The notes beneath the pieces are model-generated. The model was given only the letters and a program-made list of their open reading frames with translations, was not told the DNA's origin and did no database searches. The position numbers and the translations under genes are program-made. From Ideonella aquatica (lineage in GTDB: Bacteria > Pseudomonadota > Gammaproteobacteria > Burkholderiales > Burkholderiaceae_C): 64,000 nt of DNA. The stretch spans positions 116,784-180,783 of the forward strand of contig NZ_JAGQDE010000011.1 of the NCBI RefSeq assembly GCF_018069755.1. The letters are read 5' to 3'. Shown here in pieces: positions 25,908-34,356 of this stretch (the first letter of the stretch is position 1; each line of letters begins with the position of its first letter).

Positions 25908-26804
25908 CTGTACCGGACCCAGGGCCGCCCGTGCCGCCCCCAGCACCACCCTCGTCAAACCGTCCAGCAGCCCCGACGCGGCCCTGGCCTGGTGCCAGTA
26001 CAGCGGCACTTCCAGCGCGGTGCCCGCAACCAGTTCGACCAGCATGCCGCGCCGCAGCGCGTCGGCCACCAGCGGCAGCGGGTGCATGCCCCAGCCCATG
26101 CCGGCCAGCGCTGCGGTGACGAAGGCCTGCGAGGAGGGCAGGGTGTGGCGCGGCAGTTCCACGTGGCGGTGGCACACGCGGCGCGCCCAGCGCTGCTGCA
26201 GCTCGTCCTTGGTGCTGAAGACCAGGCTGGGCGCGCGGGCCAGGCTGCCGGCGCCCACGCCGTCGGCGAAGTGCCGTTGCATGAAGGCCGGGCTGGCGGC
26301 GGCCACGTAGCGCATCGCGCCCAGCGGTTGGCTGTTGCAGCCGGCCGGCGCGCGCGGCGCCGACGACACCGCGGCCAGCACGGCGCCGCTGCGCAGCCAG
26401 CCGGCCGTGTGCTCTTCGTCGTCCACCGCCACCTGCATCAGCACCGGGGCGTCGGCGGCGAAGGCGGCCAGCGCGGGCGCGAACCAGGTGGCCAGGCTGT
26501 CGGCGTTGACGGCCACCGGCAGCGGCACGCGCACGCCGTCCTGCGGGGCCAGCGTGGGCAGCGCGCCCTGCAGTTCCTGCTCCAGCAGGCGCACCCGGTC
26601 GACGTGCTGGCACAGGCGGCGGCCGGCCTCGGTGGCGGTGCAGGGCTGACCGCGCACCACCAGCGCACAGCCGCTGCGCTCCTCCAGCCAGCGGATGCGT
26701 TGCGACACCGCCGACGGCGTGACATGCAGGGCCCGCGCGGCGCGCTCGAAGCTGCCTTCGCGCACCACGGCAGCCAGTGCGGCCAGCGCTGCGTAGTCCA
26801 GCAT
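25896..26804 (-). CDS. argP: LysR-family regulator of the ArgP/LysG type
   Basis: 302 residues. The N-terminal winged helix (GSFERAARALHVTPSAVSQRIRWLEE) is followed by a LysR effector domain with ArgP-like features (VNADSLATWFAPAL and the central VAVDDEEHTAGWLRSG). In known systems ArgP/LysG senses basic amino acids and activates the divergent exporter gene (argO/lysE); the head-to-head arrangement with the LysE-type gene at 26879 supports this. The ATG at 26804 has GAGGAG about nine bases upstream; an ATG six codons earlier overlaps that site and is less likely. Confidence 0.88.
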   Translation of the reverse strand: MLDYAALAALAAVVREGSFERAARALHVTPSAVSQRIRWLEERSGCALVVRGQPCTATEAGRRLCQHVDRVRLLEQELQGALPTLAPQDGVRVPLPVAVNADSLATWFAPALAAFAADAPVLMQVAVDDEEHTAGWLRSGAVLAAVSSAPRAPAGCNSQPLGAMRYVAAASPAFMQRHFADGVGAGSLARAPSLVFSTKDELQQRWARRVCHRHVELPRHTLPSSQAFVTAALAGMGWGMHPLPLVADALRRGMLVELVAGTALEVPLYWHQARAASGLLDGLTRVVLGAARAALGPVQGAA

Positions 26805-26820
26805 GAATGAAGCTCCTCTC

Positions 26821-26837
26821 ATCTGTGCTTAGCAGAT
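26821..26837. promoter_or_regulatory. candidate ArgP operator (LysR box)
   Basis: ATCTG-N7-CAGAT is a perfect inverted repeat with the T-N11-A form typical of LysR-type binding sites, placed in the 74-base region between the divergent argP and lysE-type genes. It lies 17 bases upstream of the argP ATG, where it could serve autoregulation as well as activation of the exporter. Confidence 0.6.
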
Positions 26838-26857
26838 TCAGTTTGTCTTCATTGCCT

Positions 26858-26873
26858 CCAGCTGGCAAGCTGG
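26858..26873 (+). repeat. small hairpin just before the lysE-type start
   Basis: CCAGCT-GGCA-AGCTGG is a perfect 6-base stem with a 4-base loop ending five bases before the ATG at 26879. It covers the position where a ribosome site would be, and no clear Shine-Dalgarno sequence is seen otherwise. It could restrain translation of the exporter. Confidence 0.4.
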
Positions 26874-26878
26874 CGCCG

Positions 26879-27514
26879 ATGAATGACGCCTTTCCGGCCG
26901 CGGTGCCGGTCTTTCTGCAGGGCGCGGCGCTGGGCGGCAGCTTGATCGTGGCGATCGGCGCGCAGAACGCCTTCGTGCTGCGCCAGGGGCTGCGGCGCGA
27001 GCATGTGGGGCCGATCGTCGCGTTCTGCGCGCTGGCCGACGTGGCGCTGATCGCCGCCGGCGTGCTGGGCCTGGGCCAGGCGCTGGGCGAGCGGCCGGGG
27101 CTGGCGCGCGCGCTGGCGCTGGGTGGCGCGCTGTTCCTGGCGGCCTATGCCTGGCGCGCGCTGCGCCGGGCGTTGCACACCGAATCGCTGCAGGCCGCGC
27201 CGGGCGGCGCGCCGATGGCACTGGGCGCGGCGCTGGCACAGGCGGTGGCCTTCACCGTGCTGAACCCGCATGTCTACCTGGACACGGTGCTGCTGGTGGG
27301 CAGCATCGGCGCGCAGCAGCCGCCGGCGCTGCGCGGCGCCTTCATCGGCGGCGCCGGCACGGCCAGCGCGCTGTGGTTCGGCGCGCTGGGCTATGGCGCG
27401 CGCTGGCTGGCACCGGTGTTTGCGCGGCCGCGCGCCTGGCAGGTGCTGGACGGCCTGATCGGTGCCACGATGGCGCTGCTGGCCGCGCTGCTGCTGCGCG
27501 AAGCGCTGGCCTGA
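26879..27514 (+). CDS. LysE/ArgO-family basic amino acid exporter
   Basis: 211 residues and six hydrophobic helices. Family marks are FLQGAALGGSLIVAIGAQNAFVLRQG at the N-terminus and AFTVLNPHVYLDTVLLVG in the middle, both hallmarks of LysE/ArgO. It exports arginine and/or lysine across the inner membrane, preventing toxic build-up; which amino acid cannot be read. It is divergent from argP, which by analogy activates it. PaiB follows 12 bases later, so the two are co-transcribed. Confidence 0.92.
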   Translation: MNDAFPAAVPVFLQGAALGGSLIVAIGAQNAFVLRQGLRREHVGPIVAFCALADVALIAAGVLGLGQALGERPGLARALALGGALFLAAYAWRALRRALHTESLQAAPGGAPMALGAALAQAVAFTVLNPHVYLDTVLLVGSIGAQQPPALRGAFIGGAGTASALWFGALGYGARWLAPVFARPRAWQVLDGLIGATMALLAALLLREALA

Positions 27515-27526
27515 AGGAACACCCCG

Positions 27527-28162
27527 ATGTACGTGCCCCGCCTGCATGCGATGCCCGAGCGCGCCGACGCGCTGGCGCTGATGCGCGACCACCCGCTGGC
27601 CACCTGGATCACCGCGGCAGGTGGCGAGCTGCAGGCGCACCACCTGCCCACGCTGCTGGAACCTGACCACGGCCCCCACGGCCGGCTGCAGGCCCATGTG
27701 TCGCGGGCCAACCCGCTGTGGCGCGCGCTGGGCGATGGGTCGCCGGCATTGGTGGTGTTCCGCGGCCCGCAGGCCTACATCACGCCCGGCTGGTACCCGG
27801 GCAAGTCCGAACACGGCCGCGTCGTGCCCACCTGGAACTACGTGGCGGTGCATGTACACGGCACCGCCCGCGCTGTCGATGACCCGGCCGCGCTGCGCGA
27901 TCTGCTGGACCGCCTCAGCGCGCGCCACGAGGCCACCCAGCCCCGCCCCTGGGCGCCCGCCGACGCGCCCGCCGACTACCTGGCCGGGCTGCTGCGCGGC
28001 ATCGTCGGCATCGAGCTGGTGATTGATCGCCTCGAGGCCCGCCGCAAGGCCAGCCAGGACGAGGACCTGGCCGACCGCCACGGCACGGTGGCCGGCCTGC
28101 GCACCCAGCCGGGCGACGACGCGCAGGCCATGGCGGACATCGTGCAGCGCACGCTGGACTGA
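27527..28162 (+). CDS. PaiB-family FMN-binding protein
   Basis: 211 residues. Typical PaiB stretches are the N-terminal MYVPRLHAM, the AHHLPTLLEPDHG segment, AHVSRANPLW, and the highly conserved GWYPGKSEHGRVVPTWNY. In Bacillus PaiB was described as a negative regulator acting with the acetyltransferase PaiA; the split-barrel fold binds flavin. A link to polyamine or amino-acid balance would suit its position behind the basic amino acid exporter, but that is inference. The start at 27527 has AAGGA ten bases upstream. Confidence 0.88.
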   Translation: MYVPRLHAMPERADALALMRDHPLATWITAAGGELQAHHLPTLLEPDHGPHGRLQAHVSRANPLWRALGDGSPALVVFRGPQAYITPGWYPGKSEHGRVVPTWNYVAVHVHGTARAVDDPAALRDLLDRLSARHEATQPRPWAPADAPADYLAGLLRGIVGIELVIDRLEARRKASQDEDLADRHGTVAGLRTQPGDDAQAMADIVQRTLD

Positions 28163-28217
28163 CCACTGTCACGCGAGCGGCAGCGCCGCCCCGGCGCTTC
28201 GTGGTCGAATGGTGGCC

Positions 28218-29129
28218 ATGAGCACTGCCAACCCCCTTCGCTTTGATGGCCGCGTGGCCATCGTCACCGGTGCCGGCGGCGGCCTGGGCCGCCAGCATGC
28301 GCTGGCCCTGGCGGCCCGTGGCGCCAAGGTCATCGTCAATGATTTCGCGCCCGCGCATGGCAGCGACAGCCCGGCCGACGCCGTGGTGGCCGCGATCCGC
28401 GCCGCCGGTGGCGAGGCGCTGGCCAACGGCGCCTCGGTCACCGACTTTGCCGCCGTGCAGGCCATGGTGCAGCAGGCCGTGGACGCCTGGGGCCGGGTGG
28501 ACATCCTGGTCAACAACGCCGGCATCCTGCGTGACAAGAGCTTCGCCAAGATGGCGCTGGACGACTTCCGCCTGGTGATGGACGTGCACCTGATGGGCGC
28601 GGTCCACTGCTGCAAGGCGGTGTGGGAGATCATGCGCGCGCAGAACCACGGCCGCATCGTCATGACCACCTCGTCCTCGGGCCTGTACGGCAACTTTGGC
28701 CAGAGCAACTACGGCGCCGCCAAGATGGCGCTGGTGGGCCTGATGCAGACGCTGTCGCTGGAAGGCGCGAAGAACAACATCCGCGTCAACTGCCTGGCGC
28801 CCACCGCCGCCACCCGCATGACCGAAGGCCTGATGCCGCAGGCCGTGCTGGACCTGCTCAAGCCCGAGGCGGTGACCCCCGCGCTGCTGCACCTGTGCCA
28901 CGACGACGCGCCCACCCGCGCCATCGCCTGCGCCGGTGCCGGCACCTTCGAGCGCGCCTACATCACGATGACACAAGGCGTGCACCTGGGCCTGGCGCCG
29001 GACACGCCGGAGCAGGTGGCGGCGCAGTGGGACGCCATCTCGCAGCGCGACGAGGGCGAGGTGGTGCCCGAATCGGGCTCGGCCCAAGGCACCAACGAGG
29101 TCGGCCAGGCGATGCGCGCCGCGCGCTGA
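28218..29129 (+). CDS. SDR-family 3-hydroxyacyl-CoA dehydrogenase-like (HSD17B4 type)
   Basis: 303 residues. The Rossmann motif TGAGGGLGR (17-25), NNAG (99-102), and the catalytic Ser152, Tyr165 and Lys169 (SNYGAAK) are intact. The combination FDGRVAIVTGAGGGLGRQHA, KVIVNDF, ILRDKSF and the C-terminal FERAYITMTQG region resembles the dehydrogenase part of peroxisomal multifunctional enzyme type 2. The likely reaction is NAD-dependent oxidation of a (3R)-hydroxyacyl-CoA. Two in-frame ATGs exist (28209 and 28218) and neither has a ribosome site; TCGAAT lies seven bases before 28218, so a leaderless or near-leaderless message is possible. Confidence 0.87.
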   Translation: MSTANPLRFDGRVAIVTGAGGGLGRQHALALAARGAKVIVNDFAPAHGSDSPADAVVAAIRAAGGEALANGASVTDFAAVQAMVQQAVDAWGRVDILVNNAGILRDKSFAKMALDDFRLVMDVHLMGAVHCCKAVWEIMRAQNHGRIVMTTSSSGLYGNFGQSNYGAAKMALVGLMQTLSLEGAKNNIRVNCLAPTAATRMTEGLMPQAVLDLLKPEAVTPALLHLCHDDAPTRAIACAGAGTFERAYITMTQGVHLGLAPDTPEQVAAQWDAISQRDEGEVVPESGSAQGTNEVGQAMRAAR

Positions 29130-29136
29130 GGCAGCG

Positions 29137-30060
29137 CTACTCGCGCAAGCGCGTCACGCCGCGCAGCTCGCAGGCGTGCACCGCGTTGCGCAGCGCGGCA
29201 ATCGCCTCGTAGCGGGTGAAGCTTCGCCGCCAGGCCAGCACCACGCGGCGCGTGGGCACCGGCGCTTCAAAGGGGATGAACTTCAGGTGCGGCTGCGCCT
29301 CGCGCGGCACGCTCAGGCGCGGCACCACGGTCACGCCCATGCCCGAGGCCACCATGTGCTTGATGGTCTCCAGCGAGGAGCCCTCGAAGCTCTTGCGGAT
29401 GCCCTCGGCGTCGCTGGAAAAACGGGCGAACTCGGGGCAGACCTCCAGCACCTGGTCGCGGAAGCAGTGGCCGGTGCCCAGCAGCAGCATGGTCTCCTGC
29501 TTGAGCTCCTGGCTGCTGATCGATTTGCGCTTGGCCAGCGCGTGGGCCTTGGGCACGGCCACCATGAAGGGCTCGTCGTAGAGCGGCGCCACAGCCAGGC
29601 CGGCATCGGGGAAGGGCTCGGCCATGATGGCGCAGTCCAGCTCGCCGGTGCGCAGCATGTCGAGCAGCTTGACGGTGAAGTTCTCCTGCAGCACCAGCGG
29701 CATCTGCGGCGACTGCTCGATCGCGTGGCGCACCAGCTCGGGCAGCAGGTAGGGGCCGATCGTGTAGATGATGCCCAGGCGCAGCGGCCCGGCCAGCGGG
29801 TCCTTGCCGCGCTGGGCGATCTCCTTGATGGCCGCGGCCTGCTCGATCACCTGCTGCGCCTGGCGCACGATGGCCTCGCCCAGCGCGGTCATCGTGACCT
29901 CGGTGCTGCCGCGCTCGAAGATCTTGACGTCCAACTCCTCCTCGAGCTTCTTGATCGCCACCGACAGCGTGGGCTGCGAGACGAAGCAGGCCTCGGCGGC
30001 GCGGCCGAAATGCCGCTCGCGGGCCACGGCGACGATGTAGCGCAGTTCGGTCAGGGTCAT
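29137..30060 (-). CDS. oxyR: hydrogen peroxide-sensing LysR regulator OxyR
   Basis: 307 residues. The HTH (HFGRAAEACFVSQPTLSVAIKKLEE cut at about 18-42) and the C-terminal domain match OxyR. The redox pair Cys199 (GTGHCFRDQ) and Cys208 (LEVCPEF) has the same numbering as in E. coli. It activates peroxide defence genes on disulfide formation. The ATG at 30060 has no Shine-Dalgarno sequence; instead a -10-like CACAAT ends exactly six bases before it, predicting a leaderless mRNA. Its promoter overlaps the terminator of the M4 peptidase gene behind it. It converges on the SDR gene with seven bases between. Confidence 0.95.
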   Translation of the reverse strand: MTLTELRYIVAVARERHFGRAAEACFVSQPTLSVAIKKLEEELDVKIFERGSTEVTMTALGEAIVRQAQQVIEQAAAIKEIAQRGKDPLAGPLRLGIIYTIGPYLLPELVRHAIEQSPQMPLVLQENFTVKLLDMLRTGELDCAIMAEPFPDAGLAVAPLYDEPFMVAVPKAHALAKRKSISSQELKQETMLLLGTGHCFRDQVLEVCPEFARFSSDAEGIRKSFEGSSLETIKHMVASGMGVTVVPRLSVPREAQPHLKFIPFEAPVPTRRVVLAWRRSFTRYEAIAALRNAVHACELRGVTRLRE

Positions 30061-30066
30061 GGCCCG

Positions 30067-30072
30067 ATTGTG
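30067..30072 (-). promoter_or_regulatory. -10-like box (CACAAT) for leaderless oxyR
   Basis: On the minus strand CACAAT is followed by CGGGCC and then the oxyR ATG at 30060. A start site seven bases after the hexamer would be the A of ATG. The same spacing is seen at five other genes in the window. Confidence 0.5.
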
Positions 30073-30074
30073 CA

Positions 30075-30113
30075 AACAAAAACGCCGCCCGGGCCGGCAG
30101 GCCCTGGGCGGCG
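30075..30113 (-). terminator. rho-independent terminator after the M4 peptidase gene
   Basis: A 13-base GC-rich stem (30083-30095 with 30100-30113, one bulged base, loop GGCA) is followed on the minus strand by TTTTTGTT. It begins about 20 bases after the M4 stop. Its T-run lies directly upstream of the oxyR -10-like box, so terminator and promoter are packed together. Confidence 0.85.
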
Positions 30114-30132
30114 TGGTGGCTGAAGCTGCCGA

Positions 30133-31713
30133 TCAGTTGCGGTTCACGGCCGACCAGGCGGCGGCCACGGCGTTCGACTCGGCCGAGCCGGTACCGTAGA
30201 GCTCGTTCGCCGCCGCAATGGTGTGGGTGCGGGCGTTGGCGAAGGTCGTGCCACTGGTGAACTTGGTGGTCAGCGCGCGGTACCAGATCTTTTCGGCCTT
30301 GGCGCGGCCAATGCCGGCGACCGTGCCGGTGCCGGTGGCCACGCGGGTGCCGCTGGTGCAGGTCTTGGACGGCACGCCGTTGGTGGTGCCTTCGGCCAGC
30401 AGGAAGAAGAAGTGGTTGGCCACGCCCGACGAGTAGTGCACATCGATGTTGCCCACGCCGCTGTACCAGCAGTCGGACGAGCTGCCATCGGCGCTGGGCT
30501 GGATCATGGTGCGCAGGTAGGCACGCGGGGCGATCGAGATTTCCTCGCCGATCAGGTAGTCGCCCGCGTCGTTGGCATTGGCGGCGTAGTACTCGACCAT
30601 GCTGCCGAAGATGTCCGAGGTGGCTTCGTTCAGGCCGCCCGACTCGCCCGAGTAGATCAGGCCGGCGGTGCGGCTGGTCACGCCATGGGTCATCTCGTGG
30701 CCCGCCACGTCCAGCGACACCAACGGGTTGAAGCCGGGGTAGCTGCCGCTGCCGTCGCCATAGGTCATGCAGTAGCAGCCATCCGACCAGAAGGCATTGT
30801 TGTAGGCACTGGCGTAGTGCACGCGCGAGCGGGCCGGGGTGCCCGCACCATCGACGCCCTTGCGGCCGTGCACGTTCAGGTAGTAATCCCAGGTCACGGC
30901 CATGCCGTACTGCGCGTCGGCGGCGGCGGACTGCGGGTTGGTCTTCAGGTTGGTGCCCCAGATGTTGTCGGTGTCGGTGATGACCGATTCGACGCCGGTG
31001 CCGTTGTTCATCGTGACCGTGTACTGCTTGCCGCGGGTCAGGTCCTTCAGCTCGAACTTGGTGCCGGCCTTGTTGCCCTTGGTGTTCAGCACCACATCAC
31101 CCGAGTACAGCGTCTTGCCGGTGCCGACATAGGCCTTGGTGTGCACCGTGTCCCACTGGTCGACCACCTTGCCGCTGTCGGCGTGGACGATCAGGCGGGC
31201 CTGGCTGGGCGTGCCGTCGCGCTGCACACCCTCCACGGCCACGTCCCAGGCCAGGTGCGGCACATCGCCGCGCGCATAGACCACCAGGCGCCGCTCGCCC
31301 ACCTGGCCGTTCAGGTGCTTGAAGCCCTTCAGGGCACGGGCAGCGGCGCGATCAGCCGACAGGGACGGCGTGGTGTTCAGCGCCAGCGGGCGCTGCAGGG
31401 TCTGGATCACGCCGTGCAGCTGGCCACCGGGCTCGCTGCGCACGATCAGGTCACCAGCGATGACGGGCAGGCCCTTGTACAGGCGGTCCAGGCGCACATG
31501 CTCGGTACCGTCGGCGTCGACCACCACGTCCTTGGCCACATAGCTGTCGTCCAGCGAAACGCTCGCCAGGCCCATGGCGCCGCCGCCGAGGTGTTGCAGC
31601 GCGCGCTGCACGGCAGGGTGGGAGGCGTCAGGCGCGGCCAGGGCGGTGCCGGACAGGCCAACCAGGGCGGCCAGCGCCAGGCTCAGGCGACGGAGGGCGA
31701 AGCGAGGGGTCAT
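30133..31713 (-). CDS. secreted M4-family (thermolysin-like) metallopeptidase
   Basis: 526 residues: signal peptide (LSLALAALVGLSGTALA), FTP/PepSY-type propeptide (about 30-190) and an M4 catalytic domain. The zinc motif HEMTH is at 339-343 (DVAGHEMTHGV) and the third ligand Glu363 lies in GGLNEATSD. The active-site histidine region is near IDVHYSSGVANHFF. It is an extracellular neutral endopeptidase released by autoprocessing of the propeptide. The mature protease ends directly after the catalytic domain (AWSAVNRN), without a C-terminal export or binding domain. GGAAG lies seven bases before the ATG. A strong terminator follows. Confidence 0.93.
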   Translation of the reverse strand: MTPRFALRRLSLALAALVGLSGTALAAPDASHPAVQRALQHLGGGAMGLASVSLDDSYVAKDVVVDADGTEHVRLDRLYKGLPVIAGDLIVRSEPGGQLHGVIQTLQRPLALNTTPSLSADRAAARALKGFKHLNGQVGERRLVVYARGDVPHLAWDVAVEGVQRDGTPSQARLIVHADSGKVVDQWDTVHTKAYVGTGKTLYSGDVVLNTKGNKAGTKFELKDLTRGKQYTVTMNNGTGVESVITDTDNIWGTNLKTNPQSAAADAQYGMAVTWDYYLNVHGRKGVDGAGTPARSRVHYASAYNNAFWSDGCYCMTYGDGSGSYPGFNPLVSLDVAGHEMTHGVTSRTAGLIYSGESGGLNEATSDIFGSMVEYYAANANDAGDYLIGEEISIAPRAYLRTMIQPSADGSSSDCWYSGVGNIDVHYSSGVANHFFFLLAEGTTNGVPSKTCTSGTRVATGTGTVAGIGRAKAEKIWYRALTTKFTSGTTFANARTHTIAAANELYGTGSAESNAVAAAWSAVNRN

Positions 31714-31833
31714 GGGACTTCCAGGTGAGGCCGCCGCTCGTGGCACCGGCCGTGGGTTGAGGTCAAACCGCGAGTCTCGCCCCTGTCTGGTGCGCCGAAC
31801 ACCCCCCAGTTCTAGGCATGTGCCGTCTGCCCA

Positions 31834-33930
31834 TCAGGCCTTCATGAACTCGGCCGCCGCACCCAACCAGCGCTGCACCTGGGCCGCGGCCACCGCCGGC
31901 TGCTGCTCCAGCAGGCGCGGCGCATGGCGGCGGGCCGCCGCCAGCAGCGGCGCATCCTCGGCCAGGTCGGCAAAGCGCAGCAGCGCATCGCCGGACTGGC
32001 GCTGGCCCATGAACTCGCCCGGGCCGCGCAGTTCCAGGTCGCGGCGGGCGATCTCGAAGCCGTCGGTGGTCTCGGCCATCGCCTTCAGGCGCGACTTGCC
32101 GGTCTCGGACAGCGGCTGGCTGAACAACAGTACGCACACACTCTCGACCGAACCCCGGCCCACCCGTCCGCGCAACTGGTGCAGCTGGGCCAGGCCGAAG
32201 CGCTCGGCGTGCTCGATCACCATCAGGCTGGCATTGGGCACATCCACGCCCACCTCGATCACCGTGGTGGCCACCAGCACCGCCAGCTCGCCGGCAGCGA
32301 AGCGCGCCATCACCGCCGCCTTGTCGGCGGGCGGCAGCCGGCCGTGCAGCAGGCCCACGCCGATGCCGGCCAGGGTCTCGCTGAGCTGCGCGTGGGTCTC
32401 GGTGACGTTGGCCAGCTCGGCCATGGACTTGCCGGTCAGGTCCTCGGCCTCGCTGGCCTCGACCAGCGGGCAGACCCAGTAGACCTGGCGGCCGCGCGCC
32501 ACCTCGTCGCGGATGCGGCCGATCACCTCATCGCGGCGCGACTCGGCAAAGACGCGGGTGACGATCGGGCTGCGGCCGGGCGGCAGCTGGTCGATCGTCG
32601 ACACCTCCAGGTCGGCGTAGTAGGTCATGGCCAACGTGCGCGGGATGGGCGTGGCACTCATCATCAGCAGGTGCGGCTCCAGCGCGCCGCCGTCGGGCAA
32701 GGCCAGGCGCAGCTTGTGGCGCAGCGCCAGGCGCTGGGCCACGCCAAAGCGGTGCTGTTCATCCACGATGGCCAGGCCCAGGCGCTGGAAGTGGACATCG
32801 TCCTGGATCACCGCGTGCGTACCCACCACCAGGCGGGCGCGGCCCTCGGCGATCGCCGCCAGTTGCTCGCGCCGCAGCTTGCCCTTGCGGCTGCCGCTGA
32901 GCCAGGCCACCTGCAGGCCCAGCGGCTCCAGCCACTGCACCAGCTTCTTGAAGTGCTGCTCGGCCAGGATCTCGGTGGGCGCCATCAGGGCGCACTGCCA
33001 GCCGGCGTCGATCGCCACCGCGGCGGCCAGTGCGGCCACCACCGTCTTGCCGGCGCCCACGTCGCCCTGCAGCAGGCGGTGCATGGGCTGGGGGCGGGCG
33101 ATGTCGGCGGCGATCTCCTCGGCCACGCGGCGCTGGGCGTCGGTCAGGCCCCAGGGCAGCGCGGCCAGCAGGCCGTCGCGCACGCCGCCGGGGCGCACCG
33201 GCAGCTCGGGGGCGCGCAGGCGGGCGCGCTCGCGCCGGGCCTGCTGCTGGCTGAGCTGCTGGGCCAGCAGTTCCTCGTACTTCAGGCGCTGCCAGGCGGG
33301 GTGGCTGTGGTCCTCCAGCGTGGCCAGCGGCGTGCCGGGCGGCGGGTGGTGCAGAAAAGCCAGCGCGGCGCGCAGCGCAGGCAGGCCGGGCGGCACCACC
33401 TCAGGCGGCAGCAGCTCGCGCAGGTCGGCGCGCTGCAGGCCGCCGGCCACCGCCTTGCGCAGGTAGGCCTGCGGCAGCTGGGCGCTGGCGGGGTAGACCG
33501 GCGTCAGCGCCTGGGGCAGCGCGTCGTCGGCCTCGGCCACCTTGACCTGCGGGTGCACCATCTCGCGGCCGAAGAAGCCGTGGCGCAACTCGCCGCGCAC
33601 CCGCAGCCCGGTGCCGGGCGCCCAGGCCTTCTGCTGCGACGGGTAGAAGTGCAGAAAGCGCAGCAGCAGCTCGTCGCCGGCCTCGTCACGGCAGCGCAGC
33701 AGCAGCTGGCGTCGGCTGCGCTGCTCCACCTGGCTGTGGACGACACTGACCTGGACCTGCACCGTCTCGCCGGCACGGGCCTGGGCCAGCGGGGTCAGGC
33801 GGGTCTCATCCTCGTAGCGCAGTGGCAGGTGCAGGGCCAGCGCCAGCGGCGTGTCCAGGCCCAGGCGCTGCAGCGCGCGCGCCGGGCCGCTGAGGGCGGC
33901 GGGAGCGGGGGCGGGAACCGGCGTGACCAT
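31834..33930 (-). CDS. recG: ATP-dependent DNA helicase RecG
   Basis: 698 residues. Wedge domain in the N-terminal 200 residues (LPLRYEDET, GEL.HGFFGREMVHP), Walker A GDVGAGKT at 289-296, DEQH box at 390-393 (VDEQHRFG), motif III MMSATPIPRTLA, and the C-terminal QLRGRVGRG with the TRG-type end DLELRGPGEFMGQRQSG. It remodels stalled forks and branched DNA. The ATG at 33930 has no ribosome site; CACAAT lies exactly six bases upstream, as at oxyR, so a leaderless transcript is likely. The window has no spoT or rpoZ beside it, unlike enteric bacteria. Confidence 0.95.
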   Translation of the reverse strand: MVTPVPAPAPAALSGPARALQRLGLDTPLALALHLPLRYEDETRLTPLAQARAGETVQVQVSVVHSQVEQRSRRQLLLRCRDEAGDELLLRFLHFYPSQQKAWAPGTGLRVRGELRHGFFGREMVHPQVKVAEADDALPQALTPVYPASAQLPQAYLRKAVAGGLQRADLRELLPPEVVPPGLPALRAALAFLHHPPPGTPLATLEDHSHPAWQRLKYEELLAQQLSQQQARRERARLRAPELPVRPGGVRDGLLAALPWGLTDAQRRVAEEIAADIARPQPMHRLLQGDVGAGKTVVAALAAAVAIDAGWQCALMAPTEILAEQHFKKLVQWLEPLGLQVAWLSGSRKGKLRREQLAAIAEGRARLVVGTHAVIQDDVHFQRLGLAIVDEQHRFGVAQRLALRHKLRLALPDGGALEPHLLMMSATPIPRTLAMTYYADLEVSTIDQLPPGRSPIVTRVFAESRRDEVIGRIRDEVARGRQVYWVCPLVEASEAEDLTGKSMAELANVTETHAQLSETLAGIGVGLLHGRLPPADKAAVMARFAAGELAVLVATTVIEVGVDVPNASLMVIEHAERFGLAQLHQLRGRVGRGSVESVCVLLFSQPLSETGKSRLKAMAETTDGFEIARRDLELRGPGEFMGQRQSGDALLRFADLAEDAPLLAAARRHAPRLLEQQPAVAAAQVQRWLGAAAEFMKA

Positions 33931-33936
33931 GGGCCG

Positions 33937-33942
33937 ATTGTG
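33937..33942 (-). promoter_or_regulatory. -10-like box (CACAAT) for leaderless recG
   Basis: CACAAT, then CGGCCC, then the recG ATG at 33930. Spacing and downstream hexamer are nearly the same as at oxyR and the 41665 gene. No Shine-Dalgarno sequence is present between the box and the start. Confidence 0.5.
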
Positions 33943-34116
33943 GCGGCGTGCGCTGCTCTGCGCGCCTGTCGGGCGCCGACCACAGTGGCTCTGGACGCTG
34001 CCCATTTCGACACGCCTTGAGGACTTCCCCTAGGCCGCGCCCGCGGCCCCGGCGGACAATCAAATCTGACCAGCGCATTTGCGCACCTCCCGCTGCCCTG
34101 AAGCCTGCCCACCACC

Positions 34117-34233
34117 ATGCGCCTCCTTGCCCGTTTTCTGCTGTTGATGTCGCTGGTGTTGGGCCTGAGCCTGGCGTTCGCCTGGGCCTGGGACCGCAAC
34201 GATCCCGACACCGTCGCGGCCGCCGCACGCTGA
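34117..34233 (+). CDS. 38-residue single-helix membrane or secreted peptide
   Basis: A short frame MRLLARFLLLMSLVLGLSLA followed by a Trp-rich end of the helix and a polar tail DRNDPDTVAAAAR. The basic start, a single hydrophobic helix and a charged tail are typical of real small membrane proteins, and it fills the otherwise empty space between recG and queA. There is no clear ribosome site and no family is recognised, so it may be spurious. Confidence 0.4.
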   Translation: MRLLARFLLLMSLVLGLSLAFAWAWDRNDPDTVAAAAR

Positions 34234-34356
34234 TCCGCCCCAGCCCGGCCCTGCGGGCGGGGTCCTTGGATGGCCCTGTGAGGCATGGGCCCGGCGCCGC
34301 ACATGGAACAATCCGCGTCATCCGCGGTCCTTGAAGGCCGGTACAGCCTGCAAGCC

